Positions 32,488 to 40,253 of a stretch of DNA of 40,312 nucleotides are shown piece by piece. Origin of the DNA: Ruminococcaceae bacterium UBA6434 (lineage in GTDB: Bacteria; Bacillota; Clostridia; Oscillospirales; Acutalibacteraceae); assembly GCA_002437245.1 (NCBI GenBank), contig DJOQ01000030.1:1-40312 (forward strand), given 5' to 3'. Below the pieces are notes generated by a model, which worked only from the letters and a program-made list of their open reading frames with translations, was not told the DNA's origin and searched no databases. Position numbers and translations under genes: made by a program. Every line of letters starts with the position of its first letter. Within the stretch, counting starts at the first letter, position 1.

Positions 32488-33054
32488 ATGAGCGAAGTTA
32501 AAAAAGAAAACGGATTTACACGTTGGTCAAAAAAACACGCAGAACTTTGGAAGTTTATTAAATTTTCAATAGCCGGAGGCAGTTCGTCCGCAATTGAGTT
32601 AATTGTACATATGGTTTTGCTGAATACGGCATTTAAAGCTCTAACCTCTGTACCTGTTGTAAATGATGCGCTCAATATGATAGGCATAACTTCAAAAGGC
32701 TATCTCTACACTTATCTTATTTCCACAACCGTCGGATATGCCATTGCATTCATTCTTAATCGCAAAATTACATTTAAAGCAGATGTAAATCCGACTCTCA
32801 GCATGATTTTATATGCGATTATGGTTGTATTTACAATTTTTGCGAACGGCTGGATAGGTTCCGCAATGACAACCTTTGCGCAATCTCACAATCTTACGGG
32901 TAACTTCTGGGATTTGGTTATTAAGCTTATCGGAATGGCAATTCCCACATTATGGACTTATCCGTGCAACAGATTTATTATTCACCGCAGAAAAAAATCA
33001 ACAATAGAAGCAGAAAAGGCGGCAGAATCATTATCTGCGGCTGAAGAGGCTTAA
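32488..33054 (+). CDS. GtrA-like membrane protein
   Basis: This 188-residue protein has about four membrane helices (roughly 22-45, 67-88, 100-122, 145-165), the N-terminal 'FIKFSIAGGSSSAIELIVH' and the 'GYAIAFILNRKITF' block of the GtrA-like family. These proteins are thought to move polyprenyl-linked sugars across the membrane or to assist glycosyltransfer. It lies 16 bases after the phosphoesterase and 1 base before eutA. The tie to ethanolamine use is unexplained. Confidence 0.82.
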   Translation: MSEVKKENGFTRWSKKHAELWKFIKFSIAGGSSSAIELIVHMVLLNTAFKALTSVPVVNDALNMIGITSKGYLYTYLISTTVGYAIAFILNRKITFKADVNPTLSMILYAIMVVFTIFANGWIGSAMTTFAQSHNLTGNFWDLVIKLIGMAIPTLWTYPCNRFIIHRRKKSTIEAEKAAESLSAAEEA

Positions 33055-33055
33055 T

Positions 33056-34429
33056 ATGAAAACGGAAAGTATGCTGAGTGCCGGAATAGATATAGGCACT
33101 ACAACAACGCACCTTGTTATAAGCCGCATCGGTATAGGTGTGACGGAGGGGTTCGGTACTGTTCCGAGTGTGCATATAACGTCAAAAAAGGTCTTATATA
33201 AAAGTGATGTTGTTTTTACACCGCTTTTACCAGACGGTAAAATTGACGCTCAAGCCGTTACATCAATCATTAAAGAACAATATAAAAAAGCCGGTGTAAC
33301 GCCGGACGAGTTGAAATGCGGGGCTGTTATAGTTACAGGCGAGAGTGCCTGCAGAGAAAACGCTTCGGAGGTTATTTCTTCCGTATCCGAATTTGCAGGC
33401 GATTTTATTGCAGCCCAGGCAGGCAGCGAACTTGAATCTTATCTTTCCGGCAAAGGCGCCGGGGCAGACGTTATCAGCGAAAACGAGGGAAAATGTACCG
33501 CTAATGTTGACATAGGCGGCGGTACTACCAACATCTCTGTATTTGTAAACGGAAGTTGTGTGGAAACCTGTTGCTTAAATATCGGTGGCAGACTCGTACG
33601 AAAAAATAACGACGATGGTATTTTTATATCACCGTCGTTATTAAATTTGTGCCGTGCAAATGACATAAACATAAAAAGTTTTGATAATGCCGAGAGCATA
33701 AGATCGGTTCATAAGCTTTGCTCTATACTTGCATCAAAAATCAAAGCGGCTTTGGGTTTTTGCAAAGAAAATACTATTGAAGCCGAGCTGATAACCGATA
33801 GTCTGTTGTCCGGGAAGTATATCCCCGAAATTATTACTTTTTCAGGCGGTGTTTCTGAATGTATGCAGGAAAAGACGGACGATCTGTTTAAATACGGTGA
33901 TATCGGCATTATTCTTGCCGATGAAATTAAAAAGGACACCGAAACTTATCCGTGCAAGGTTATAACCGAGCTTGACAATCCTATACGGGCAACCGTTATC
34001 GGAGCAGGCCAGTTCAGTATGGATATTTCCGGGAGTACCATACAGTATGCCGATGTTGCATTACCGATTAAAAATCTGCCCTGTATCGAATCGCTTGAGC
34101 GCGTGTCTGATAAGCCGTGTGCCATATGCATAAGGGGAGAAAAAGCCCCGTCGTTCAAATATGTCGATATGCTTGCCGAAAAGATAGCATCGGCTTGTAA
34201 AAATTTGATAAATAATAATATACCGTTGGTTGTAATTTTGAAAGAAGATTTTTCAAAGGCCTTAGGGCAGTGCCTTCGCAGGCGATTGCCTCTAAAGTAT
34301 CCCTTTATTTGTCTCGACGGTATTGAATGCAAGTCAGACGATTATATAGATATCGGTGAACCTATTGCAGGCAATAAAGCCGTACCGGTAGTTGTAAAAA
34401 CTCTTGTTTTCGGAGGCAAAAAGAAATGA
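33056..34429 (+). CDS. eutA: Ethanolamine ammonia-lyase reactivating factor EutA
   Basis: This 457-residue ASKHA-fold ATPase has phosphate-1 'GIDIGTTTTHLVIS' (10-23), phosphate-2 'NVDIGGGTTNISVFV' and 'FSGGVSE' as the adenosine motif. EutA exchanges damaged cobalamin from ethanolamine ammonia-lyase for fresh adenosylcobalamin using ATP. It overlaps eutB by 4 bases, and the eutA-eutB-eutC order is as in other eut loci. Length is close to the enterobacterial protein. No eutVW, eutR or shell genes are in view. Confidence 0.93.
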   Translation: MKTESMLSAGIDIGTTTTHLVISRIGIGVTEGFGTVPSVHITSKKVLYKSDVVFTPLLPDGKIDAQAVTSIIKEQYKKAGVTPDELKCGAVIVTGESACRENASEVISSVSEFAGDFIAAQAGSELESYLSGKGAGADVISENEGKCTANVDIGGGTTNISVFVNGSCVETCCLNIGGRLVRKNNDDGIFISPSLLNLCRANDINIKSFDNAESIRSVHKLCSILASKIKAALGFCKENTIEAELITDSLLSGKYIPEIITFSGGVSECMQEKTDDLFKYGDIGIILADEIKKDTETYPCKVITELDNPIRATVIGAGQFSMDISGSTIQYADVALPIKNLPCIESLERVSDKPCAICIRGEKAPSFKYVDMLAEKIASACKNLINNNIPLVVILKEDFSKALGQCLRRRLPLKYPFICLDGIECKSDDYIDIGEPIAGNKAVPVVVKTLVFGGKKK

Positions 34430-35787
34430 AGTTGGAAACCGTACTTTTAGGTAACAGATATAAATTTTCTTCGATTAAAGAGGTTTTGGCTAAGGCCAAT
34501 GAGCAAAAAAGCGGTGATTCGCTCGCAGGGATTGCCGCCGCCAACGCCAAGGAACGGATAGCCGCAAAAGAAGTGTTGAGCGATTTAACGGTCGAAGAAA
34601 TCACGGCAGAGCCTGCTGTTCCTGCAAACGAAGACGCGGTAACGAGGATAATCCTCGATGATCTTGACACAAAAGAATACGACAAAATAAAATCACTTAC
34701 AATAGGCGAATTACGAGAAGTTATACTCGACAATATGATTACCGGGGATGAAATTTTGAAAAAAGCCCGCGGTATGACATCCGAGGTTATAGCAGCATTG
34801 GCGAAGCTTATGGGAAATCTTGATTTAATGTATGTTTCGCGTAAACTGCACATAGAGGCTACCTGTAATACGACGATAGGTAAAAAAGGCACGTTTGCCG
34901 TGCGTTTACAGCCAAATCATCCCACAGATAACGTCAAGGGAGTAACAGCGTCGCTGCTTGAAGGATTATCATACGGTGCAGGAGATGCGGTTTTGGGGCT
35001 TAACCCTGCTATTGATAATGTTAAAAGCACATCTGACATTCTGAATCTGTTTAACGATGTAAAAACGCGTTTAAAGATACCTACGCAAATATGTGTTTTA
35101 AGCCATATTACAACACAGTTAAAGGCATTGAAAAGCGGAGTGCCTATGGATCTCTGCTTTCAGTCAATTGCCGGAAGTGAAAAGGCTCTCGCTTCTTTCG
35201 GCACGGATGTGGATATGCTCGCAGAAGCAAATGAACTTATGGCGAGTAAAGCGACGTCAATCGGTCCTAATTATATGTACTTTGAAACAGGGCAGGGAAG
35301 TGAGCTGTCGTCTAATTCTCATAACGGTGCAGATCAGCTTGTTATGGAGAGCAGATGTTACGGACTTGCGCGGCATTACAATCCGTTTCTTGTCAATACC
35401 GTTGTCGGATTTATAGGACCGGAATACATATACGATACCAAAGAATTGATTCGCGCGGCTCTTGAAGATAATTTTTGCGGCCATATGCACGGATTACCTA
35501 TGGGATGTGATATCTGTTACACCAACCATATGAAAGCTGACCAAAACGACAGCGATTCGCTATTGGTTATGCTTGCCTCTGCCGGATGTCATTATGTTAT
35601 GGCAATTCCTCAGAGCGATGATGTAATGCTTATGTATCAATCAACCTCATATCATGATATTGCGGCTATACGGGAAATGCTCGGATTGTCGCCGATAGAA
35701 GAATTCAGGCTTTGGCTTGAAAGTTATGGAATTTGGGAAAACGGACATCTTGGTAAAAATGCGGGAAATCCGCGAATATTTCTGTAA
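34426..35787 (+). CDS. eutB: Ethanolamine ammonia-lyase large subunit
   Basis: This 453-residue TIM-barrel subunit, the same length as the E. coli protein, cleaves ethanolamine to acetaldehyde and ammonia with adenosylcobalamin. Conserved stretches include 'KLMGNLDLMYVSRKL', 'TRLQPNHPTDN'-like 'VRLQPNHPTDNVKG', 'DAVLGLNPAIDN', 'FETGQGSELSSNSHNGADQ' and 'GLPMGCDICYTNHMKADQND'. It is translationally coupled to eutA (ATGA) with CGGAGG upstream, and eutC follows 16 bases later. Confidence 0.96.
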   Translation: MKLETVLLGNRYKFSSIKEVLAKANEQKSGDSLAGIAAANAKERIAAKEVLSDLTVEEITAEPAVPANEDAVTRIILDDLDTKEYDKIKSLTIGELREVILDNMITGDEILKKARGMTSEVIAALAKLMGNLDLMYVSRKLHIEATCNTTIGKKGTFAVRLQPNHPTDNVKGVTASLLEGLSYGAGDAVLGLNPAIDNVKSTSDILNLFNDVKTRLKIPTQICVLSHITTQLKALKSGVPMDLCFQSIAGSEKALASFGTDVDMLAEANELMASKATSIGPNYMYFETGQGSELSSNSHNGADQLVMESRCYGLARHYNPFLVNTVVGFIGPEYIYDTKELIRAALEDNFCGHMHGLPMGCDICYTNHMKADQNDSDSLLVMLASAGCHYVMAIPQSDDVMLMYQSTSYHDIAAIREMLGLSPIEEFRLWLESYGIWENGHLGKNAGNPRIFL

Positions 35788-35803
35788 ACGGACGGTGTAA
35801 GAT

Positions 35804-36502
35804 ATGGGCGATTATTTTGACAGTCTAAGAAGTGCAACGCCTGCACGATTGGAAATAGGCAGGGCAGGCAGCAGATACAAAACAAAAGCATATCTCGACT
35901 TTAGGGCGGCGCATGCTGCGGCAAATGACGCTGTTATGAGCGAGGTTAGCAAAGAAACATTGGATGAACTCGGTCTTTTCGAAGTAAGGACTAAATGCCA
36001 CGATAAATATGAAATGCTAACGCGACCGGATTATGGAAGACTGTTTGATGCGAAAACCAAAGATTTTCTGCTTAAAAACGCGACATATGGGGCAGATGTT
36101 CAAATATATTGCGGTGACGGTCTGTCGGCACCGTCAATAAAAGCAAATATTCCCAATATGTTGCCTATATTACATCTCGCGCTTGAAGAAGAAGGTATAA
36201 GTGTAGGAAAACCGTTTTTTGTACGGTATTGCAGAGTTAACACAGCTCGTGAAATAGGTCCGTTGCTAAACGCAAAGGTTGTTTGCGTGCTTATAGGAGA
36301 ACGACCGGGACTTCTTACAGATGAAAGTATGAGTGCATATATTGCATATAAACCTCATCCGGAAATGAGCGAAAGCGATTATACGGTAATCTCAAATATA
36401 AGCAGGTTTGGTATGCCACCGGTAGAAGCAGCAGCTTATGCCGTAGATGTAATTAAGGCCATGCTTAAACAAAAATGCAGTGGATATAAGCTGAAGCTGT
36501 AA
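35804..36502 (+). CDS. eutC: Ethanolamine ammonia-lyase small subunit, short form
   Basis: This 232-residue protein begins 'SLRSATPARLEIGRAGSRYKTKAYLDFRAAHAAANDAV', the conserved core of EutC, and includes 'IYCGDGLSA', 'YCRVNTAREIGPLL' and 'LIGERPGLLTDESMSAYIAYKP'. It contributes to the cobalamin site. Enterobacterial EutC is near 295 residues; the roughly 60-residue N-terminal part missing here contains the segment linked to microcompartment targeting and low solubility. That suits a cytosolic enzyme without a shell. It is the last gene of the operon. Confidence 0.93.
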   Translation: MGDYFDSLRSATPARLEIGRAGSRYKTKAYLDFRAAHAAANDAVMSEVSKETLDELGLFEVRTKCHDKYEMLTRPDYGRLFDAKTKDFLLKNATYGADVQIYCGDGLSAPSIKANIPNMLPILHLALEEEGISVGKPFFVRYCRVNTAREIGPLLNAKVVCVLIGERPGLLTDESMSAYIAYKPHPEMSESDYTVISNISRFGMPPVEAAAYAVDVIKAMLKQKCSGYKLKL

Positions 36503-36515
36503 TTAAAAAATGATT

Positions 36516-36570
36516 AAAGCAAATGGGGTTAAATCACAGAGCTTGACTTAATCTCATTTGCTTTATTTTT
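36516..36570 (+). terminator. Terminator of the eut operon
   Basis: AAAGCAAATG (36516-36525) pairs with CATTTGCTTT (36555-36564), with an additional inner TTAA/TTAA pair, followed by ATTTTTATTT. Confidence 0.8.
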
Positions 36571-36669
36571 ATTTAATATTTATGTAATAGTTATTCAACG
36601 TACGGCTTAACTTTTAGTTCCTTCAATTAGAGTGGGAGTTAAAGAATTAAAGCTTTTTTAATATCTGTG

Positions 36670-36697
36670 ATTATACAAAATAAAAGTTTTGTATAAT
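36670..36697. repeat. Perfect 11-bp inverted repeat in AT-rich intergenic DNA
   Basis: ATTATACAAAA (36670-36680) and TTTTGTATAAT (36687-36697) flank a 6-base spacer. GGGGAG follows at 36701-36706 but no start codon at a useful distance. The stretch 36571-37054 otherwise shows no gene; CGGCATCATTT occurs twice (36842 and 37131). Confidence 0.55.
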
Positions 36698-37054
36698 TCA
36701 GGGGAGAACAAACACAAAAAATCTTCAAAATCCGTGGCTCTGCGATTATATTGAAAGTGTTTTTACCCATAAACAGCATATTTGTCTTTATCAGGTATGC
36801 TTTATTTAATCTACAATGTTATCTTCTTTTTGTTTGCATTACGGCATCATTTGCTTTATAAAAAATGATTATATATTTAATAATTTCTTCTTATTAATTT
36901 TATCTATACTTAATTCGTTGTATTGCTCTTGTGATTATTAGCAGTCTCTATAGAATATTAATTCAAATTAAATACAAATTTTCATTATAATCCTATAGTG
37001 ATTTTTCTTAATTTAAATTTTTTTGGATTTGTAAAAGCTAAATAATTCTATAAA

Positions 37055-37083
37055 TAGACAATTCTTGCAGTTTATTGTATAAT
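37055..37083 (+). promoter_or_regulatory. Promoter of the xerD-like gene
   Basis: TAGACA (37055-37060), 17 bases, TATAAT (37078-37083), giving a leader of about 135 bases. Confidence 0.7.
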
Positions 37084-37189
37084 TGTGAAAGTCATTATTT
37101 AATTAGCGTATTACCTTACTTTATTTGCTTCGGCATCATTTAGAACTCCGGTTCGGTGTTGTGGCAAATTCATATATTTAATCACTATG

Positions 37190-37206
37190 TGTGAAACCGT
37201 TTCACA
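37190..37206 (+). promoter_or_regulatory. 17-bp palindrome touching the xerD ribosome site
   Basis: TGTGAAAC, one base, GTTTCACA. Its last base is the first of AAGGAGG (37206-37212). It could be a repressor operator or an RNA hairpin controlling ribosome access. Confidence 0.55.
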
Positions 37207-37224
37207 AGGAGGTGCTCTTTTAAG

Positions 37225-38238
37225 ATGAAATACAGTACTGCTAACGATTTACCGGTTATACTTAAAGAGTTTTTGAACCACATTTATGTTGTTAAAAATA
37301 AATCATCGCTTACCATTGATGAATATGCGTTGGATTTAAAAATGTTTTTGCGTTTTCTGAAGCGATACAAAGGGTTTGTCCCCTCCTCAGAGGAGTTTGA
37401 TAAGATTGACATAACAGATGTTGATATAGACTTCCTGAAAAATGTAACTTTAATGGATGCATATGCTTTTTTATCATATTGCAAAAATGAGCGCAATAAT
37501 GATTCGGCGGCAAGAGCACGTAAAGTTACTTCAATCAGAATGTTCTATAAATATCTGACTGTGCAGAGAATGTTTTTTAAGGAAAACCCAATGCTTGAAC
37601 TCGAAACGCCAAAGCTTAAGAAGTCACAGCCGAAATATCTGACTCTTGATGAGAGTCTTAAACTGCTCGGCAGCGTTGACGGAAAACATAAAGAACGTGA
37701 TTATTGCATACTCGTTTTGTTTTTAAATTGCGGATTGCGTCTGTCAGAACTTGTTTCAATCAACTACAATGATATAAGAGATAATAACACAATTACGATA
37801 ACAGGTAAAGGCAACAAACAACGTACGATTTATTTAAATGACGCTTGTATTGACGCTATTAAAAACTATATGGCAGTTCGTCCCAAAGACGGTTTAAAAG
37901 ACAAAGACAAAGATGCATTGTTTTTAAGCTCACGGCTTCAACGCATAAGTCCTAAAACCGTACAGCATATTGTTTATGAGTATTTGGACAAAGCGGGTCT
38001 CGGTGACAGAGGTTTTTCGGCACATAAGCTTCGCCATACTGCCGCAACTCTTATGTACCAGCACGGTCATGTGGATGTATTGGTTTTAAAGGATATATTG
38101 GGTCATGAAAATCTCGGCACAACGGAGATTTATACTCATATTGTCGATGAACAACTCAGAAAAGCCTCCGAAGCTAATCCGTTGGCAGAGGTTAAAGCGA
38201 GCAAAGTGAATAAGAATCTTTCTAAAAAGGAAGAGTAA
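37225..38238 (+). CDS. xerD: Tyrosine recombinase XerC/XerD type
   Basis: This 337-residue recombinase has an N-terminal core-binding domain (about 8-125) and a catalytic domain with Arg172 ('NCGLRLSEL'), Lys195 region ('ITGKGNKQR'), His267 and Arg270 ('HKLRHTAATLM'), His294 ('LGHENLGTT') and nucleophile Tyr303. It probably resolves chromosome dimers at dif; in B. subtilis xerD (ripX) also lies near spoIIM. The C-terminus has a Lys-rich extension. The distance from AAGGAGG to ATG (12 bases) is longer than usual. A phage-type integrase is less likely from context. Confidence 0.85.
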   Translation: MKYSTANDLPVILKEFLNHIYVVKNKSSLTIDEYALDLKMFLRFLKRYKGFVPSSEEFDKIDITDVDIDFLKNVTLMDAYAFLSYCKNERNNDSAARARKVTSIRMFYKYLTVQRMFFKENPMLELETPKLKKSQPKYLTLDESLKLLGSVDGKHKERDYCILVLFLNCGLRLSELVSINYNDIRDNNTITITGKGNKQRTIYLNDACIDAIKNYMAVRPKDGLKDKDKDALFLSSRLQRISPKTVQHIVYEYLDKAGLGDRGFSAHKLRHTAATLMYQHGHVDVLVLKDILGHENLGTTEIYTHIVDEQLRKASEANPLAEVKASKVNKNLSKKEE

Positions 38239-38851
38239 GTTTTTCAGCTAAAAATCTTATATTTATCGTCGAAATTATTGAAATCAGTATTTCGGATACA
38301 ATCAAAACCGCATATCTTATCAAATACAGCTTTATAAAATTGCTCTGTATCACGGTATTATCCTTTATTTTCCTGTTTATGTCTCTGCACATAAGTATAC
38401 TTTCATGGCACGCTGCCAGCATTATCGATGAAGACAGCACAAACGGAATCAACATAACAATACCGTAAAATTTCATACCGTCAATATTATATGTTCTGTA
38501 TAAATATCCGGATATCAAACCTATTCCGAGTCCGCGAAAAACCGGCTCAAGCCACACTATGGGTTCGCCTATAAGACACAATCCGAATATAAACGGTATA
38601 AATAAAAACAAACAGTCGCGAAGCAACGCCGTGGCAAAAACGGTAAATAACGACTGTGACGATTTGGCGAGAAAATAATTTACAATAAAAGATTGAATTT
38701 TTTGTGTATAATCATTTTCCGGATTTCTTAAGCTCATAGCGCCGAAAACAAGTCCTATAATAAAAACCGTCAGAAGCAAAAACATTTTTTGGCTCAATAT
38801 TCTGAAATTTGCGGCTTTTATCTTTTTTGTTCTTACAGCTTTGACTTTCAT
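38222..38851 (-). CDS. spoIIM: Stage II sporulation protein M
   Basis: This 209-residue polytopic membrane protein has about five helices, with the SpoIIM/DUF95 layout including 'IIGLVFGAMSL', 'FATALLRDCLFLFIPFIFGLCLIGEPIVWLEPVFRGLGIGLISGYLY' and 'GIVMLIPFVLSSSIMLAACHES'. With SpoIID and SpoIIP it makes the DMP machine for septal peptidoglycan thinning and engulfment. CAGGAGG lies before the ATG. Its 3' end overlaps convergent xerD by 17 bases. Confidence 0.88.
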   Translation of the reverse strand: MKVKAVRTKKIKAANFRILSQKMFLLLTVFIIGLVFGAMSLRNPENDYTQKIQSFIVNYFLAKSSQSLFTVFATALLRDCLFLFIPFIFGLCLIGEPIVWLEPVFRGLGIGLISGYLYRTYNIDGMKFYGIVMLIPFVLSSSIMLAACHESILMCRDINRKIKDNTVIQSNFIKLYLIRYAVLIVSEILISIISTINIRFLAEKLTLPF

Positions 38852-38910
38852 TTTAATTCCTCCTGTTTAAACTTGTACATTTTATGACTGAAGCTTGCGG
38901 TTAATGCCTA

Positions 38911-39297
38911 TTATTTTTTTACTTTGACTATAACAACAATCACAGCCGACAAGACAAAACAGATTGGAATAAGCAATAAGCTTTTAATATTCAGCGTTAA
39001 ATCATTTATAATTGCTATTGTCAGAAAATTTAGCAGCAATAAGCAGAGTTCCGATATAAAACAGCAGAGTGCCGCCTTGATTTTAGTTCTATTCATAGTT
39101 AATAACGAACAAACTATGACCGAAACAGCAAAAAAAGCATAGGATATTAAAGGATAACGATTGGCAGAAAATGATTCTGATTTCAGTATAAAGGCTGATG
39201 CGCCCAAAAACATTGCGGATTCAAAAATAAATGATATAAATCCCCATATAATGCTTTTGAACCAAAACGGTAAAATATAATTATTTTGTTTACGCAT
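38911..39297 (-). CDS. TIGR04086/YrzE-like membrane protein
   Basis: This 128-residue protein consists almost entirely of four hydrophobic helices (about 12-36, 47-66, 73-95, 103-125). I assign it to the TIGR04086 (B. subtilis YrzE) group because of size, topology and position next to yajC, as in B. subtilis. Its ribosome site GAGGGGG lies inside the hairpin after yajC, so its translation may depend on that hairpin being open. Function unknown. Confidence 0.7.
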   Translation of the reverse strand: MRKQNNYILPFWFKSIIWGFISFIFESAMFLGASAFILKSESFSANRYPLISYAFFAVSVIVCSLLTMNRTKIKAALCCFISELCLLLLNFLTIAIINDLTLNIKSLLLIPICFVLSAVIVVIVKVKK

Positions 39298-39303
39298 AAA
39301 AAT

Positions 39304-39332
39304 ACCCCCTCATAGATTACTATGAGAGGGTG
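39304..39332 (-). terminator. Hairpin between yajC and the YrzE-like gene, overlapping its ribosome site
   Basis: CTCATAG/CTATGAG plus flanking C/G pairs form a stem, followed on the minus strand by GTATTTTTATG. The T-run runs directly into the next gene's ATG, and the GAGGGGG ribosome site is on the 3' arm. It therefore could act as a weak terminator and as a translational gate. Confidence 0.65.
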
Positions 39333-39354
39333 AATTTTTTTATAACGCCTATTC

Positions 39355-39771
39355 TCAGTCTTTGTTTTTCTTTTCGGCTTTTTCTTTTGCCTTTTCTTCT
39401 TTTGCTTTTTGAGCGGCAGCCTTTGCAGCTTCTCTTTCGGCTTTAATCTTCTCATTTGCAGTAACATTTGTCTGAATAGCCCAACGGGTTATTTTCATTT
39501 TGTTTTTATCTGCTCCGGTTTCGATTATAAGAGAATCCTCTTTAACGGTAACAACTTTGCCGACTATACCGCCGATGGTGGTTATTTCGTCGCCTACCTG
39601 GGTATTTTCACGAATTTCCTGTTCTTTTTTCTGCTGCTTTTTCTGCGGACGAATCATCAGGAAATACATACCGACAAAAAGTATAACCATCAATATAATC
39701 ATCTGAAAAGAGCCTTTGCCCGAGGCTGAAGAGTTAGCGCTTGCCTCTAATAACATAAGATAATTGTTCAT
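39355..39771 (-). CDS. yajC: Preprotein translocase subunit YajC
   Basis: This 138-residue protein has one membrane helix (about 24-43, 'MIILMVILFVGMYFLMIRPQKKQQKK') and the YajC domain 'QVGDEITTIGGIVGKVVTVKEDSLIIETG'. A highly charged Lys/Glu/Ala C-terminal tail (about 105-138) follows. It associates with SecDF in protein export. GGAGG precedes the ATG. Confidence 0.93.
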   Translation of the reverse strand: MNNYLMLLEASANSSASGKGSFQMIILMVILFVGMYFLMIRPQKKQQKKEQEIRENTQVGDEITTIGGIVGKVVTVKEDSLIIETGADKNKMKITRWAIQTNVTANEKIKAEREAAKAAAQKAKEEKAKEKAEKKNKD

Positions 39772-39801
39772 TTAAGTTCCTCCAATTTATAATTCCAAAT
39801 T

Positions 39802-39830
39802 ATTATACATATAAATATAAAATTTTGCAA
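39802..39830 (-). promoter_or_regulatory. yajC promoter
   Basis: On the minus strand TTGCAA (39830-39825), 17 bases, TATAAT (39807-39802), about 30 bases before the yajC ATG. Confidence 0.75.
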
Positions 39831-39964
39831 CTATTAACATTAAAATTAATAAACTGTTTATTAAATATTTTCATATATATCCTTATGCTTTCTTAAATTA
39901 TCTACCGGTAAGCAGTTTCTTTGCTAAACGACAACTCGGATTTTATACGTTTTATACGATAATC

Positions 39965-39993
39965 TTGACTGCTTGTATTATAAAATGTATAAT
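39965..39993 (+). promoter_or_regulatory. Consensus promoter with no downstream protein gene
   Basis: TTGACT (39965-39970), 17 bases, TATAAT (39988-39993) match consensus at 11 of 12 positions. No open frame with a ribosome site follows. Confidence 0.75.
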
Positions 39994-39999
39994 GATAAC

Positions 40000-40077
40000 G
40001 GTCTACAGTTTGCAAATAGGCAAGTGCCAATGGCAATCAAATTATTATGCCTTACAACCAAAAATCAAGACCGTTAT
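40000..40077 (+). ncRNA. Candidate structured RNA
   Basis: The predicted transcript start (about 40000) coincides with a 10-bp pairing, ATAACGGTCT (39995-40004) with AGACCGTTAT (40068-40077), only the part after the start being in the RNA. Inside it AGGCA (40018-40022) pairs with TGCCT (40048-40052), enclosing TGCC-AAT-GGCA (40025-40035). No known family is recognised and no clean terminator follows. Confidence 0.35.
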
Positions 40078-40195
40078 TGCATCTTGGAAACTGGCATAAG
40101 GTTTATTGATTTGTGCTATTAAAACAAGTATCTCTGTTTAACGGGAAAATAGTGATGAAAGAGTCAAACTAAAAACATAAGTGTTTGGAAATGTT

Positions 40196-40253
40196 TGTTA
40201 CGTATCGGCACATTTTAGATATATATTAACTATATTTGTGCTGATACGTAACA
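40196..40253. repeat. Long inverted repeat beside the RHS fragment
   Basis: 17-base arms (40196-40212 and 40237-40253) pair except for one G-T pair, around a 24-base A/T-rich spacer. No T-run follows, so a terminator is unlikely. It may be a terminal or internal repeat of a small mobile element. Confidence 0.65.

Noticed and set aside
40196..40253. Reading this inverted repeat as a second invertible promoter
   Set aside because: The 24-base spacer between arms is too short to hold a promoter and no recombinase is adjacent.
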